Positions 14,511 through 23,339 of a stretch of 64,000 bases of DNA are shown here, in pieces (position 1 is the stretch's first letter; each line of letters opens with the position of its first letter). This stretch comes from Sipunculus nudus (lineage: Eukaryota > Annelida > Sipuncula > Golfingiida > Sipunculidae), in NCBI GenBank assembly GCA_026874595.1, contig CM049317.1, forward strand, positions 13,074,882 through 13,138,881, in the 5' to 3' direction. The notes under the pieces were generated by a model that saw only the letters and a program-made list of their open reading frames with translations, searched no databases and was not told where the DNA came from. The translations under genes were made by a program, and so were the position numbers.

Positions 14511-17500
14511 ATCTTCGTATTCATTAGCAGACTAATCAGTTCTTTAACTGACCTCATTCTCGACAATTCCTCATTCTCAAGTCATACAGTTTTGAACATT
14601 CATATATTTTTTTTTCAGTTTTTTAAACTGAAACCCATTTAGTTTGTCTTCTAGGTGAAAAGCCGATCTTAGCTCTCAAGTGCTTGTGTTACTTAGAAAC
14701 TCTAAACTGCAGACAGTTTCATTCAAATTAACGAGAAAATATATTTCTTATGTTTATTTCTTTAAGTTTATCGTTCTTGATTCCATCAGGTTATGCGGCA
14801 AAAATATCAACAAGTGAATGCTCGCCCTGAATAATGTTTTTGAAATAATTTATTTCTCATATTTTTCAATTATTTTGAAAAAGACAACACCTGTGCAGGA
14901 TAATAAATTATTTATTAAAGTTTTTCTGAACAGAAAAAAAAACTAGAAAACAGTCTTAATTTGGAAATACCATCCAACTGTCCGACGGGGATTATAAAAA
15001 TATATAAGACAAGAAAATAAACGTAAATAAATAGAACGGATGAGTCTGGATTTTTTGTAAACAAGTTAAAAAAAAAGGTCTTTCTGCTATAACTATCATT
15101 ACATTTTGTCTGAGTTTGTATGCTACAGCTCTGCATGCATTTTACGGTTTTCTGTTTGCTGTTGCTCACAGCAATGAGTTCAGGATGTACATTGTAACGT
15201 TTTACTGACAGCAGCGGGAAAGCATAAGTGCCAGAAAACCGATCTCGGTCAGCCCTTACTGTCCCATATATCCATATTTGTACCCCTGGATGACGTAACA
15301 AGAAAGTACTTAGACTCCCCATGAATGCCGTGTGGATGCTTAATGACAAAAAAAGATATACACATATTTAAATGACGATTTCTTATTCCCTTATTGGTTC
15401 ATTAAAAAAAAAACTAACCAATTTTTCTCTTATCAATATAACGCTTCTAAATTATGGGTGTTTACTAATTGTCTGCAATATTGTGGTACGTTTACATGTA
15501 TAATTAACACTTTCAACAATCCAGGGTGAATGCTTGATATAAAAAAAATCGTTTATGCAATTAAAAAATGTCTTTTATTACAAAGGTTTAACATACATTG
15601 TAAGAGCACTTTGAAATAAAAACTTGCGGCCAAGCTGTTCCACGAACTGTAGTGCCCTAGACTGCTGTAGTCGCCGTTGACGAGCTATTTACTCGGCTTC
15701 GCCGCGTATCTGGGCACCACATTTAGCCCCACAGGGTGAATTGCCAAGCTCGATGTGGCTTATGCCATCAAATACCATTTGATAATCATATCATGGAACA
15801 CAGGTTGTCTGATATTCAAACAAAACAATCAATTCTAAGAGAGCAGCATACATGTATTTGATGTTGTAGCAACATTATACAGCTTACTGTACTAATTACT
15901 GTACTATATAATTGGCCTATGGAATGTTTGAGGATAACGAAAAGCAAATGTTAATGCCACTAAATTATATTATAGTCAATAGGCATTCCCGGAATTTTCG
16001 TATTATGATTATCTACTTGTATTAAATATGTTTGTATTGTTAAAATTATTCCTGAGTTTATTATCACTAGCGGTGTAGCCATAATGTCGACATGCGGCCT
16101 GTGATATCTGAGTTTCGATGTGTACGCAAAAATGGCATACCCCATGTGTGGTTTCGAGAAATTCGAGGAAGAAATAAACTTGTCAGGGTTTGATTCGAAA
16201 ATATCCCAAGGCTAGCGTCCAGGCGAGAATATAAATGCGGAGAGTGTTTAGTTGCACGCTGTATCGCAGAGTTTACAGCGAAATAACGCTGATTTGGACA
16301 ACGCCCGTTATAAGAGCTTTTTATAATCAGAATTATCCATAGACCATTAATATATACATGAGAAAGCAAGAAATCACATACATTCTTTTTCCAAAGGAAG
16401 TTGAATGTGCACCTTTAAATCTAATTGCAGGACTATCTCCTCTTAACTGCTCCAGACGAATCCCTGCAAGGGGAAGAGGGAGATGCGGTACTTTCGTTGG
16501 TCAGAGGAATTGTGAAGATGCGTGGGAAACACTTTGCTATGCCGGTAAGCTGAATACAGTGATTGTAATAACTTACCGTATAATGCTCTTCTTAAAGGAT
16601 ATACAGGCGAACCTGTCTGAAAGATCACCTTTCTAATAAGATCACCTCCCTATTAAAACCACCCTTAAGTGAATCAAAAACATTTCTAATAGTTAAAACT
16701 GACCTGTCTAGCTAAGTGTCTTTTGGCCAGTCCCATGGCTTGTCTTATTACACAGGTTTCCCTGTATCATATAGCGTCATCCAACAGGGATAAATATACG
16801 TATAAATGTACTGCTGCTGCCAGGGACTGATACATTTGTCTCAAAATCCTGATTCAGGTATACAAATAAGGGAGGAGTGCTAGAGTGCAATACATAACTC
16901 TTGCCTCTCGCATGTAGAAGAATAGGATGAAAACAGTATGACTCAAAATCCGGCGCTCCCTTTTTGGTAATAATAGTATAATATTTCTATTTATGTCTAT
17001 ATCCCCGAACTTGTGGGCGATATAAAGGATGCACCGCTCCCTCTAAATCCGCTGCTAGCTGCTGCAACTGCTACTACTCTTATCACCAGTCCATGTCTCT
17101 TTAAAAAATTTACTATTTCTGAATATTTATTCCTAAAACATAATTTTGAAATACATTTAAAAGATGAATAATGTTTAACACATTTTTTAAGACAATGATA
17201 ATACCAGACAGTTATTATAAATATGTTTACTGTAATTATTAGTAAAATTGATATAAGTATTTTGATATTATTAATATTACCAGTATTAATATCATTATTA
17301 TTATTTTTATAATGTGTAATTGTTTGTATATTTTATGAATATCCTGCACGAAATGAAATCGTGATTTTCTTTACCCCAAATCAGAGAGCGTATACGGCGC
17401 GTGTTCATCACCACTGTCACAAGTTGCCGGATACTGCATTCACTTCAACGAGACTAGAGTCAGGTGGTATGAGAGCTACGAGAACTGCCGTGCATTGGGG

Positions 17501-20500
17501 GCAGCATTGTTACCAGAAAACCATCCGCTCTTCGAGTTCCTTCTAGAAGACCGTCGTTACCGCGACTTGGGCTATTTCACTCGGCGTCGTGGACGCAGTG
17601 CAGGAATTCCGATACCTGATTGGATACTTGAGAACCGGAAATTACCTCCAGGAAGTATGCGTCGCTTACTAAGCCTCGATCTTGAAAGTTCGGCTACAGA
17701 AGGTACAGTTGGAGTGAAAACTACAACGCCCAGTGATTACGTCATTAAAACAAATGACGACATTGGCCGCATGGCACGTGCAGCTGACACGCCAACCAGT
17801 CGTCCTCCGTCGCCCCGGCCTTGGAGTGGCTGCATCACGCATGTCTGGCGGACCGCTTCCGGTAACGGTACGTGTCCTTGATCTTAAAATAGTGTACTAA
17901 TGTTCATCAAATATTCCCATGTTGTAGATGATGGCAACTTTTATCACATTTTTTTTATATATTTACGTCTGAATATTGATAAACGAAGAATTTAATCCTA
18001 TTTGTTTAGGAGAAGCTCTACTTGACGCGCATGCGTGGCCCGACAGCCAGCCTCCCTCAAGCCCGAACGAATGTTTACGATTGGTTCGTAATAGCCACGG
18101 TGAATGGAAGCTAAAAGATTTCCGGTGCAAACTTATAGATTACTTTGTTTGTAAACGAGGTAGGTTTACTTATTGGTAAAAGTCTCTTCCTGTAGAACTC
18201 AAGAGTTTGGGTATAATCATACATTAATAACTATTTCAAATCAATGGGATCGCACGCATTAATTATTGGGTTATATTCATCTTTTACTCTTTATTACACA
18301 ATTGACTGAAAATATAAATTCCAGCAATTCGAATAGTTACAAAAGTAAACAACTTTTGACCTATGTCATGGTCGTTGACATTTTATACGTAACTAACAGA
18401 ATTTTTTGTGAAAGTCTCTGCATAGCATACCTTTTGAAAATATAATTTACTGAGGACAAGGAGCCCTGTATGGTCATGATAAGTTCGATTTTCTTTAAGT
18501 TATCACTTACCATTAAATATGGTAAATCTTGGAAAGAAACGATTGAATAGTGATGTCTGCTTTATACCCCACGGTATAACTATATGTTCTCACAGGTCAG
18601 AAACTTCCGACTAATACAGTTTCGTCAACGACCACGCCTATGCCGACAACAACACTTCAGCGAAAGTCACCTAAAGCCACGAAACCTGTTTTGCGCTCAA
18701 CGCAAAGTGTACCTACAGCAGTCTTCGAAACTAGCGATTCAGCCGCAACTACAATCGCAAAAATCTCAACCCCTGAAATAAGCACCCCAAGAACCATTTC
18801 CAGTAAGCCTAATGCCACTGGCAGCACTGGTCAGATTACCAAGAACTATGTAGATGACGTCACAAGTTATCACCAGACCACTAATGCATATTCAGTCACC
18901 CAAGCGACAAATGTCACGCGAAGTCAAAGCAATTCTCCTGACGATATGCCGGTAGCATCAAGAACTACAGCTTCACAGCCCGATGGCGTTGGACCAGTTA
19001 TTACGGCATCCGGCAGCCCTACAACGGTTCCAGATTATAGTGGCGAGAACCATACACAGGCTACTACAAATATATCGTCCACAACAATAAGGTCTACTTC
19101 TTCCGCTCCTAAAAATAATGAATCGTCAACGATAGTGTTTCGCGCGATACCATGTAACGAATCGCAGACGGCCGATGAAGGATGCGCCTATCACATAAGA
19201 ACCATTGCGCATGCGCAAACAACGACATCGTTTGTCTCTGACACTGATATTACATCTCATTTATCGAATGACAGTACAACATTAATTGAAGCTGATGAAA
19301 ATAAGACGGATACTACTGTTGCTTTGATGACCCCACATGCTATTGAAAGAAACATAACTATGCCCCACACAGATAAGGCAACAGTAACTTCTCCACTCCG
19401 AAGTGAAAGAGTAACCGGAAATGACACCATGGGCCAAACAACCCCAAAAACAACACAAAACTCCAGTGCGTTTCCGGGTTTACGAAAACTAACGGTTGAA
19501 GGTCACGTGACATCCCCATTTAGGGGGGTCGGGACAAGTACCAAAGAATCTACAAATGACGTCATACCAAATACTGCTGTCACAGCGACGCCTTCTTCGA
19601 ACGCATTCGAGCCTAGTACGTACTCCACCACGAGTAAAGGTGCTACCTCAACGACACCAAGCGGGCTCGGAAGAAATAAACGCTCAACAGTTACTCGGAA
19701 CCCGTTTGATTTTTTATTCACCTCGACGGCAGCAACTGAAACAACTTCATCGATTCTGCTGCTCCCTGGTGGAGAAACTGGAGAGAAGCCGCAACATGAA
19801 ACGAATATTGGTAAGAAAATTTTTTATCCTGGATCGGGTCTGTGATTCTGCATGCGACAAATGGGTAATTCACTCTTAAGGGTTAACTGTGAAACGCTCA
19901 TAGTCCCCGGCGTAGCTAACTGTTTGGTGGGTGTGTTGTTTTAACAAGTCAAAGGTCGGTGGTTTTCTCTGGGTTTCCTGTTTCCTCCACCCCAGACACA
20001 ACCTTTCACCACTATACCATCGAGAGAACCTCGATTAATTAAAATAACTATGTGTAAAATTCATGTAAATTGATAAAGTTTATAATTTTGTTACTGTGGA
20101 CCTGTTGTTAGTTAATAATCACCCACTCGCAATCTTTAACTGCAGAAAAAATGACATCCCACAGACTTACTTGCGCTTTAATTCAGTCCAATGTAAAGGT
20201 GTTTTATCTATTTTGCTTTCCTGGTGCCTTTCGGTTTCAAATGTCATCAATACTTCTTTCATTAGAGGCCCATTCACCTATCTGACCTTTATAAACTGAA
20301 GGTAATCCATTGGAGCGTTTATAAAAAAAGCCAGAAAACATAGATATCACCGCACACAGGCTGCTTGTTTTGTTTATATCAACGTGCTTATAATATGTGG
20401 GGCCCGCCAAAATAATCCAAACAAATTAACAAGGGTATCTGGCAGCAAGTCAGATTAGCCAGAGATTAGTTAATGGCATTTTGCAAGAAGTGACCTTTCT

Positions 20501-22113
20501 ACCTCCGCATATATGCACGTTAGGTTACATGTTTTTCATATTTGTCAACATTTGCTGTGTTTACAAACATGTTGTTGATAAACAAGTTCATACATCCTTC
20601 ACAAAGGCGTTTTAAGAACTTTTCACAATCAAAATTACCCCTAGATCATGATTAATACATACACAGAGGAAGCCAGAAATCACAAATTCTTTTTCAAAAG
20701 GTAGGTGAGTGGGTTCCCTTAATTATATATGACTATTTTCTTGAAGGATCTATTTTTTTCTCCCTTGTAGGATTGTACGTCGGGATCGTGACAGCAGTTG
20801 GCTTTACGTTCACTGTCGTTGCCATAATAGCGTTCTTGGTTGCGAGGACAAAGTAAGTCAGACAGGTTTCTTTTGACTTCTCAATCGTGATGTTTTATGA
20901 AAGAGAATTAGTACAAAACGTTCTACGTTCTATCGTACAAAATTAGGTCCGCTGTTAACTGATTGTATTCAAAATAATCATTATATATATTCATTTAACT
21001 TGAGCGCGCACAATTAGATAAATATTTTTAAAATCATACCATCACCTGATAGTTGCTTCTTTTATTCTTTTGCTTTTAAATCTTAATAATAAAAATAAAG
21101 CTGTTTTAATTATTTATGTGATAGAATGAAGTTTATTTAGACATTTTTTTATTCAAAAAAGTATTATACACACGTTATCACACACATAACTTACAGTAAA
21201 TGTTGTGTATAATATTGTGTTATATATTATACTATACTATATTATATTATATCATAATATATCATATCATATCATATTATACAGGTACGTTAATCTAAAG
21301 AAAAAAGCTACTGAACCTAAAATTGAACCAGAACCAACCACCTACCAGAACTTAGACCAAATTCACATGGAGAACAACCCAGTTTATGACGGAATCCGGG
21401 GTGAAACTGACACGACCTACGCAACAATAGATAATCATGACGTCAGAATTTCCCCGCCCGCTCTAAACAGAATGTACAACGAACCAGATATCATACACTG
21501 TGCTACGCCCCCGCGACCACCAAGACAAGATGAGATACCAGATCGCCTATATTACGCAAGACAAACGTCAAACATGTCCTCCGTGTCTGGGTTATCCACG
21601 AACACTGCCTATACTACCCTGCCCTCTACCGGTGGACACGGAAGTTTATCGCAACGTAGTGGTAACCCGTATTCGTCTCCCAGATATTACCCAGGGTACA
21701 ACACTATGCCCAATCCAACGAGGGGTCAATCAGTGCTAATGCACTCTCCCCATCAGTTACCGAGTCCGCACAGAACCGACTCAGGATTTTGTGGCAGTGA
21801 CAGGCGAGTTTCCAATGCGTCATCCATTTATACAGATATGAATGATTTTCCTCGGCGAGACACAAAACAACCAATGCACCTTACAAATACACCCAAAAGA
21901 GGCCATGATTATATGGAGGTGATACCGGACCCCACACCAGAAGTTACAAAGAACGGAAGCCAATCACAAGAGAATGGCTATCTGATCCCCGTGGAGGCTA
22001 GGCTGTCCCATCCAAATCTTCCCAGCCAGATGGCGATACACACACCGCCAAACCCAAATGACACAGACGGTTGTGATATCTCAACATTACGCTCACAGAG
22101 TATGAAATGCTGA
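3055..22113 (+). CDS. Type I transmembrane C-type lectin receptor with mucin stalk and ITAM-like tail (8 exons)
   Basis: Exons are 3055-3151, 14089-14283, 16431-16544, 17385-17867, 18010-18159, 18596-19810, 20771-20852 and 21285-22113. They sum to 3165 nt (1054 residues plus stop). Every junction is GT-AG. The first six introns are phase 1 and the last is phase 2, so the ectodomain exons are symmetrical, as in shuffled modules. Order: signal peptide (1-21), CTLD1 (34-135), CTLD2 (142-345) with a long insert, Ser/Thr-rich stalk (347-752) with RNKR at 706-709, one transmembrane helix (about 754-776) and a tail (777-1054) with NPVY, YQNL, YDGI-x7-YATI, YTTL, YNTM and YTDM. I infer a cell-surface sensor signalling through SH2/PTB proteins. 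Layilin-like and Draper/CED-1-like receptors share single elements, but I recognise no exact orthologue and give no symbol. A polyadenylation signal lies at 22183. Confidence 0.88.
3820..3968 (-). CDS. Candidate terminal exon of an unknown minus-strand gene
   Basis: Reading minus, TTTTTTTACTGCCGCAG gives a strong acceptor, followed by 48 open codons and TAA. The residues run EKPLTIEINVNGQG, VLYGNTQAYSAEV, TINQSRLDNEV and SGGFDTKQNGC, a balanced protein-like composition unlike the low-complexity frames nearby. A minus-strand AATAAA lies at 3723-3728, about 95 nt after the stop. Alternatively the frame starts at an ATG at 4009-4011 and gives a 63-residue protein with a hydrophobic N-terminus (MFFYGYLISFFTAA). 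I recognise no family. It lies inside intron 1 of the receptor gene, on the opposite strand. Confidence 0.35.
4091..4139. repeat. GT / poly-T / poly-G tract
   Basis: A (GT)n run, ten T, then about 24 consecutive G (4116-4139). Long G-runs recur through this window, for example at 13408, 13480, 25258, 34875, 49505, 53027 and 62261. Confidence 0.9.
4200..6060. other. Intron 1 sequence without recognised gene
   Basis: AT-rich intronic DNA. Frames at 4214-4456 (-) and 5703-5888 (-) are open, but their composition is random-looking. No splice-framed exon in the receptor phase was found. Confidence 0.45.
6068..6117. repeat. (TA)n microsatellite
   Basis: About 50 bp of pure TA repeat in intron 1. 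Confidence 0.95.
7280..7363. repeat. (TA)n microsatellite, interrupted
   Basis: About 84 bp of TA repeat with a few TTTA, CA and AAA interruptions. Confidence 0.93.
7399..7469 (-). mobile_element. Possible DNA-transposon terminus (CAGGGGCGTAGCC type)
   Basis: On the minus strand 7469-7451 reads CAGGGGCGTAGCCAAGATT and is followed by a G-rich stretch (C-run 7399-7410 on plus). The same opening, CAGGGGCGTAGACAGGATT, occurs on plus at 62220. Ends of this kind are common in hAT-like repeats. No matching opposite end or target duplication was found here. Confidence 0.35.
7500..10180. other. Intron 1 sequence without recognised gene
   Basis: Several open frames occur (8269-8589 +, 9681-9977 +), but none shows a known domain or supporting splice sites. 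A moderately GC-rich patch at 8100-8230 holds no open frame of note. Confidence 0.4.
8653..8700. repeat. (TA)n microsatellite
   Basis: About 48 bp of pure TA repeat. Confidence 0.95.
10270..10457. repeat. (AAT)n trinucleotide array
   Basis: Nearly 190 bp of AAT/ATT units, with a short inverted segment (GGTTATTATTATTATG) near 10349 dividing two arrays. Open frames of poly-Asn or poly-Ile across it are artefacts. Confidence 0.95.
10728..10922. mobile_element. MITE with CAGTGGAACCTCT ends and TA duplication
   Basis: TA-CAGTGGAACCTCTTC at the left and AAAGAGGTTTCATTG-TA at the right form imperfect terminal inverted repeats, with TA on both sides. The ~190-bp interior repeats the motif GGCACCTC/GGGC and has no coding capacity. 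The CAGTGRAACCTC end with TA duplication is typical of pogo/Tc1-mariner-type MITEs. Related copies lie at 16602 and 39704. Confidence 0.7.
11067..11131. repeat. (TA)n microsatellite
   Basis: About 65 bp of pure TA repeat, followed by a C-run (11166-11180). Confidence 0.95.
11200..12260. other. Intron 1 sequence without recognised gene
   Basis: AT-rich. The frame 11574-11828 (+) is open for 84 codons, but I recognise nothing in it. Confidence 0.4.
12268..12475 (+). mobile_element. tRNA-derived SINE, family A
   Basis: A tRNA-like head (CTGGACAGTCGAGTG...) contains the perfect RNA polymerase III B-box GGTTCGATTCC at about 12329. It is followed by a shared body GGCTATGAGAGTGGGTTGTA and ends in AAAAATAAATAAAG. 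The second copy at 50065 shares both the tRNA-like head and the GGCTATGAGAGTGG body, which marks this as a SINE family rather than a tRNA gene. It inserted into receptor intron 1. Confidence 0.65.
13380..13518. repeat. Poly-A / poly-G tracts
   Basis: A13 followed by G16 at 13408-13423, and a second G-rich tract at 13480-13516 (about 35 bp, nearly all G). These are candidate G-quadruplex formers in intron 1. Confidence 0.85.
14089..14283 (+). CDS. Receptor exon 2: N-terminal half of CTLD1
   Basis: The acceptor is ATTTTCAG at 14088 and the donor GTATAT at 14284; the exon is phase 1-1 and 65 codons long. Residues 33-97 begin with C34 and C39, continue with FTLFKTRIT and reach the first core cysteine C56. 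They end with the WLGL signature (88-91), which matches the WIGL strand of C-type lectin folds. The sequon NTS is at 94-96. A homologous decayed exon lies at 23110-23199. Confidence 0.88.
14461..14509. repeat. (CA)n(TA)n compound microsatellite
   Basis: About 23 bp of CA followed by 26 bp of TA in intron 2. Confidence 0.93.
14560..16330. other. Intron 2 sequence without recognised gene
   Basis: Minus-strand frames at 14915-15349 and 16067-16369 are open, but show no recognisable domain. The GC-richer patches at 15640-15780 and 16070-16320 may be old repeats. Confidence 0.4.
16431..16544 (+). CDS. Receptor exon 3: C-terminal half of CTLD1
   Basis: The acceptor is CTAATTGCAG and the donor g|GTAAGC; the exon is phase 1-1 and 38 codons long. 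It supplies C104, C116, C125 and C133. C116-C125 and C56-C133 fit the two conserved CTLD disulfides. No EPN, QPD or WND calcium/sugar ligand motif is present, so canonical calcium-dependent monosaccharide binding is unlikely for this domain. The sequon NCS is at 103-105. Confidence 0.83.
16602..16766. mobile_element. MITE related to the 10728 element
   Basis: The left end TA-CAGGCGAACCTGTCT and right end ACACAGGTTTCCCTG-TA are inverted repeats flanked by TA. The interior carries GATCACCT repeats. The ends match the CAGTGRAACCT-type family at 10728 and 39704, and the opening also resembles 37510. Confidence 0.6.
16800..17384. other. Intron 3 sequence
   Basis: AT-rich intronic sequence with ATT-rich patches near 17260-17310. 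No gene or repeat family was recognised. Confidence 0.4.
17385..17867 (+). CDS. Receptor exon 4: most of CTLD2 with a long insert
   Basis: The acceptor TTACCCCAAATCAG is at 17384. Residues 136-296 carry C142, C153 (GYCIHF), the helix-1 motif WYESYENCRALGAALL with core C170, then an Arg-rich and Thr/Pro-rich insert (about 196-280) absent from ordinary CTLDs. The fold resumes at WSGCITHVWRTASGN (282-296), equivalent to WIGL...W...G. Two in-frame donors lie 6 nt apart (GTAACG at 17862, GTACGT at 17868). The downstream one is the better match and is used here; the other would remove two residues (GN). Confidence 0.85.
18010..18159 (+). CDS. Receptor exon 5: C-terminal strands of CTLD2
   Basis: The acceptor TTTGTTTAG is at 18009, the donor GTAGGT at 18160, and the exon is 50 codons. 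Residues 297-346 show the long-loop region AWPDSQPPSSPNEC (C318), then W329, C336 and YFVCKR with core C344. The last two strands and both disulfides (C170-C344, C318-C336) are intact. QPP stands where QPD/EPN would be and WKLKD replaces WND, so calcium ligands look degraded. Confidence 0.87.
18596..19810 (+). CDS. Receptor exon 6: mucin-like Ser/Thr-rich stalk
   Basis: A single 1215-nt exon (405 codons, phase 1-1) has acceptor TTCTCACAG and donor g|GTAAGA. The protein is dominated by Thr, Ser, Pro and Ala with many N-x-S/T sequons (for example NATG, NVTR, NISS, NITM), predicting a heavily O- and N-glycosylated extended stalk. Only two cysteines occur, flanking CNESQTADEGC. RNKR|ST (19672-19683, residues 706-709) is a furin-type site about 43 residues before the membrane, which would allow proteolytic maturation or shedding. 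The repeats are degenerate and no perfect mucin tandem unit is visible. Confidence 0.86.
19903..20085 (+). mobile_element. SINE-like repeat in intron 6
   Basis: TAGCTAACTGTTTGGTGGG resembles a degenerate A-box head, and GTTTTCTCTGGGTTTCCTG followed by TTTCCTCCACC resembles the common 'core' of molluscan-type SINEs. A similar CCGGGTCCTCCGTTTTCCTC core is at 52535. The boundaries are estimates. Confidence 0.4.
20399..20722. repeat. Dispersed repeat, copy 1
   Basis: Collinear with 38944-39185. Shared landmarks are CAAGGGTATCTGGCAGC versus CAAGGATATCTGGCGGC, then TTTTGCAA, GTGACCTTTC, and finally CAGAGGAAGCCAGAAA...AAAAGGTAGGTGA versus CAGAGAAAGTCAGAAA...AAAAGGTAGGTGA. It ends 48 bp before the transmembrane exon. 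The class is unknown. Confidence 0.55.
20771..20852 (+). CDS. Receptor exon 7: transmembrane helix
   Basis: The acceptor is TCTCCCTTGTAG and the donor GTAAGT at 20853 (phase 1 to 2). It encodes LYVGIVTAVGFTFTVVAI followed by IAFLVARTK, a 23-residue hydrophobic segment ending in basic residues. This is the positive-inside stop-transfer of a type I membrane protein, and exon 8 continues with KKK. Confidence 0.88.
21285..22113 (+). CDS. Receptor exon 8: cytoplasmic signalling tail and stop
   Basis: The acceptor TTATACAG is at 21284 and the stop TGA at 22111-22113. Tyrosine motifs by residue: TTYQNL (Y799), NPVY with YDGI (Y813), TTYATI (Y824), TAYTTL (Y888), YNTM (Y917), YTDM (Y961) and YMEV (Y988). 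Y813 and Y824 are spaced as YxxI-x7-YxxI, an exact ITAM match. TTYATI also fits the ITSM pattern TxYxxI. NPVY is a PTB-type motif, the YxxM motifs are typical of PI3-kinase p85 SH2 ligands, and PPRPPR (854-859) is an SH3-type site. The tail is disordered and Ser/Pro-rich. Phosphorylation is inferred. Confidence 0.87.
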
Positions 22114-22182
22114 ACACTAGTGACCCAGAATGCTTTAGAACTGCAAATCGCATGGGAAGTAATTTAACATAGAGATACGTAA

Positions 22183-22188
22183 AATAAA
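22183..22188 (+). terminator. Polyadenylation signal AATAAA of receptor gene
   Basis: The first AATAAA after the stop codon, 70 nt downstream, implies a short 3' UTR. Confidence 0.55.
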
Positions 22189-22706
22189 ACTAAAAATACG
22201 TCATCAAGTGTCACGTTCTATTTCTGTTAGCCCGTTTTATTTACCAAATGAGTTAAATGTGTTAAAGCAACGCGAGGAGATCAGAAAAGAAGAAATTTGA
22301 CAATAACCTAGAATACACCATATTCAGTTCTATGCTAGCGCCCCGGCGGCTGTGTGCGGCAAAAGCGACCTTTACAGCGGGTAAGAGAAATGGATTAGAA
22401 CGAATGACACGTGATAACTGCTTAAGAAGTGTATATATAAACTTGGTCCCCATGGCGTCACTAAATCAAAAGCTTCGAAAATCCGCCCGGGACTGACGGA
22501 AAATATATTGCTGTCCTCTAGCGGGAAAATCGAAAACTAACTTGATGGGACTTAAACATATGACGCAATGTTTAAATGTAGAATTTAATATGACGCTAAA
22601 ACAAAGATGACCTTTCTTGATTAAGGTGGGCAAAGAAATATACTGAGCAGATAACTGTCTTTAAGAAACACAGTTGGACTTTCGTATAAAAGATGTCTGA
22701 TATGAG

Positions 22707-22708
<2 letters not shown>

Positions 22709-22800
<92 letters not shown>
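22709..22800. repeat. (TA)n microsatellite
   Basis: About 92 bp of uninterrupted TA, the longest pure TA run in the window, about 600 bp after the receptor stop codon. Confidence 0.96.
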
Positions 22801-22804
<4 letters not shown>

Positions 22805-22809
22805 CCATA

Positions 22810-23085
22810 TATATGTGATGTTTTTGTGTACCGTAACTCTCTTAGTTACTTTGTTACGTCATCATACTGTGTGACGTTAAGTAATTATTTACCAATAAAT
22901 TCATATTTCACTGTAAATACCATTTGATCATTTTTATTGCATACATCGCACAACGTCAACATATACAGCTTGGGTATAGCAAGCATCTATGCCTGATCAC
23001 CCATGCTGAAAAACGTACCATGAGCTATTTAAATAAAAAATATATAGCATGAATTTTGATTTTTTTTTTCAGTTGTCCTTCAGGT
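22810..23085. other. No supported gene
   Basis: Intergenic AT-rich DNA between the (TA)n run and the decayed lectin exon. Nothing was recognised. Confidence 0.4.
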
Positions 23086-23109
23086 GTTGCATTTTATGTT
23101 TCCCCAGAC

Positions 23110-23199
23110 CCGTAGATAATATTCAGTTTACTCTGTTCAAAACACGCATCAATCCGCAATCTATTGCTGTTTTTTTACATAAAAAGAATGTTTGAGACT
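23110..23199 (+). pseudogene. Decayed copy of the CTLD1 exon
   Basis: After an acceptor-like TTTATGTTTCCCCAG, the frame reads PVDNIQFTLFKTRINPQSIA and then drifts to a stop. FTLFKTRI is identical to residues 40-47 of the receptor. Over those 24 nt only three bases differ, all at synonymous third positions, so the copy diverged while still under coding constraint. The distance from acceptor to the Phe codon is 19 nt, against 20 nt in exon 2. No other exons of a second gene were found nearby, and the frame lacks the following cysteine and WLGL, so I call it a relic of a tandem paralogue. Confidence 0.55.
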
Positions 23200-23339
23200 A
23201 CCCATATATATATATATCTGCTCTGATCTGAACATAGCTTTGTGCTACACAGTAATTATGTGAGTCATCAGCTGAAAGGTGAACACTATAACAAAGGCGA
23301 CCCTAATACCACTGAATGGAGCTGGACTTTGTCATTGAT

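Noticed and set aside
14915-15349. 144-codon minus-strand frame in intron 2
   Set aside because: No recognisable domain, AT-driven composition at its end (poly-F/Y), no splice or polyA context; lies within a well-supported intron.
16067-16369. 100-codon minus frame
   Set aside because: Looked protein-like at first, but no family match and no supporting signals; overlaps the intron before exon 3.
19503-19721. Minus ORF inside the mucin exon
   Set aside because: Shadow of the Thr/Ser-rich coding strand.
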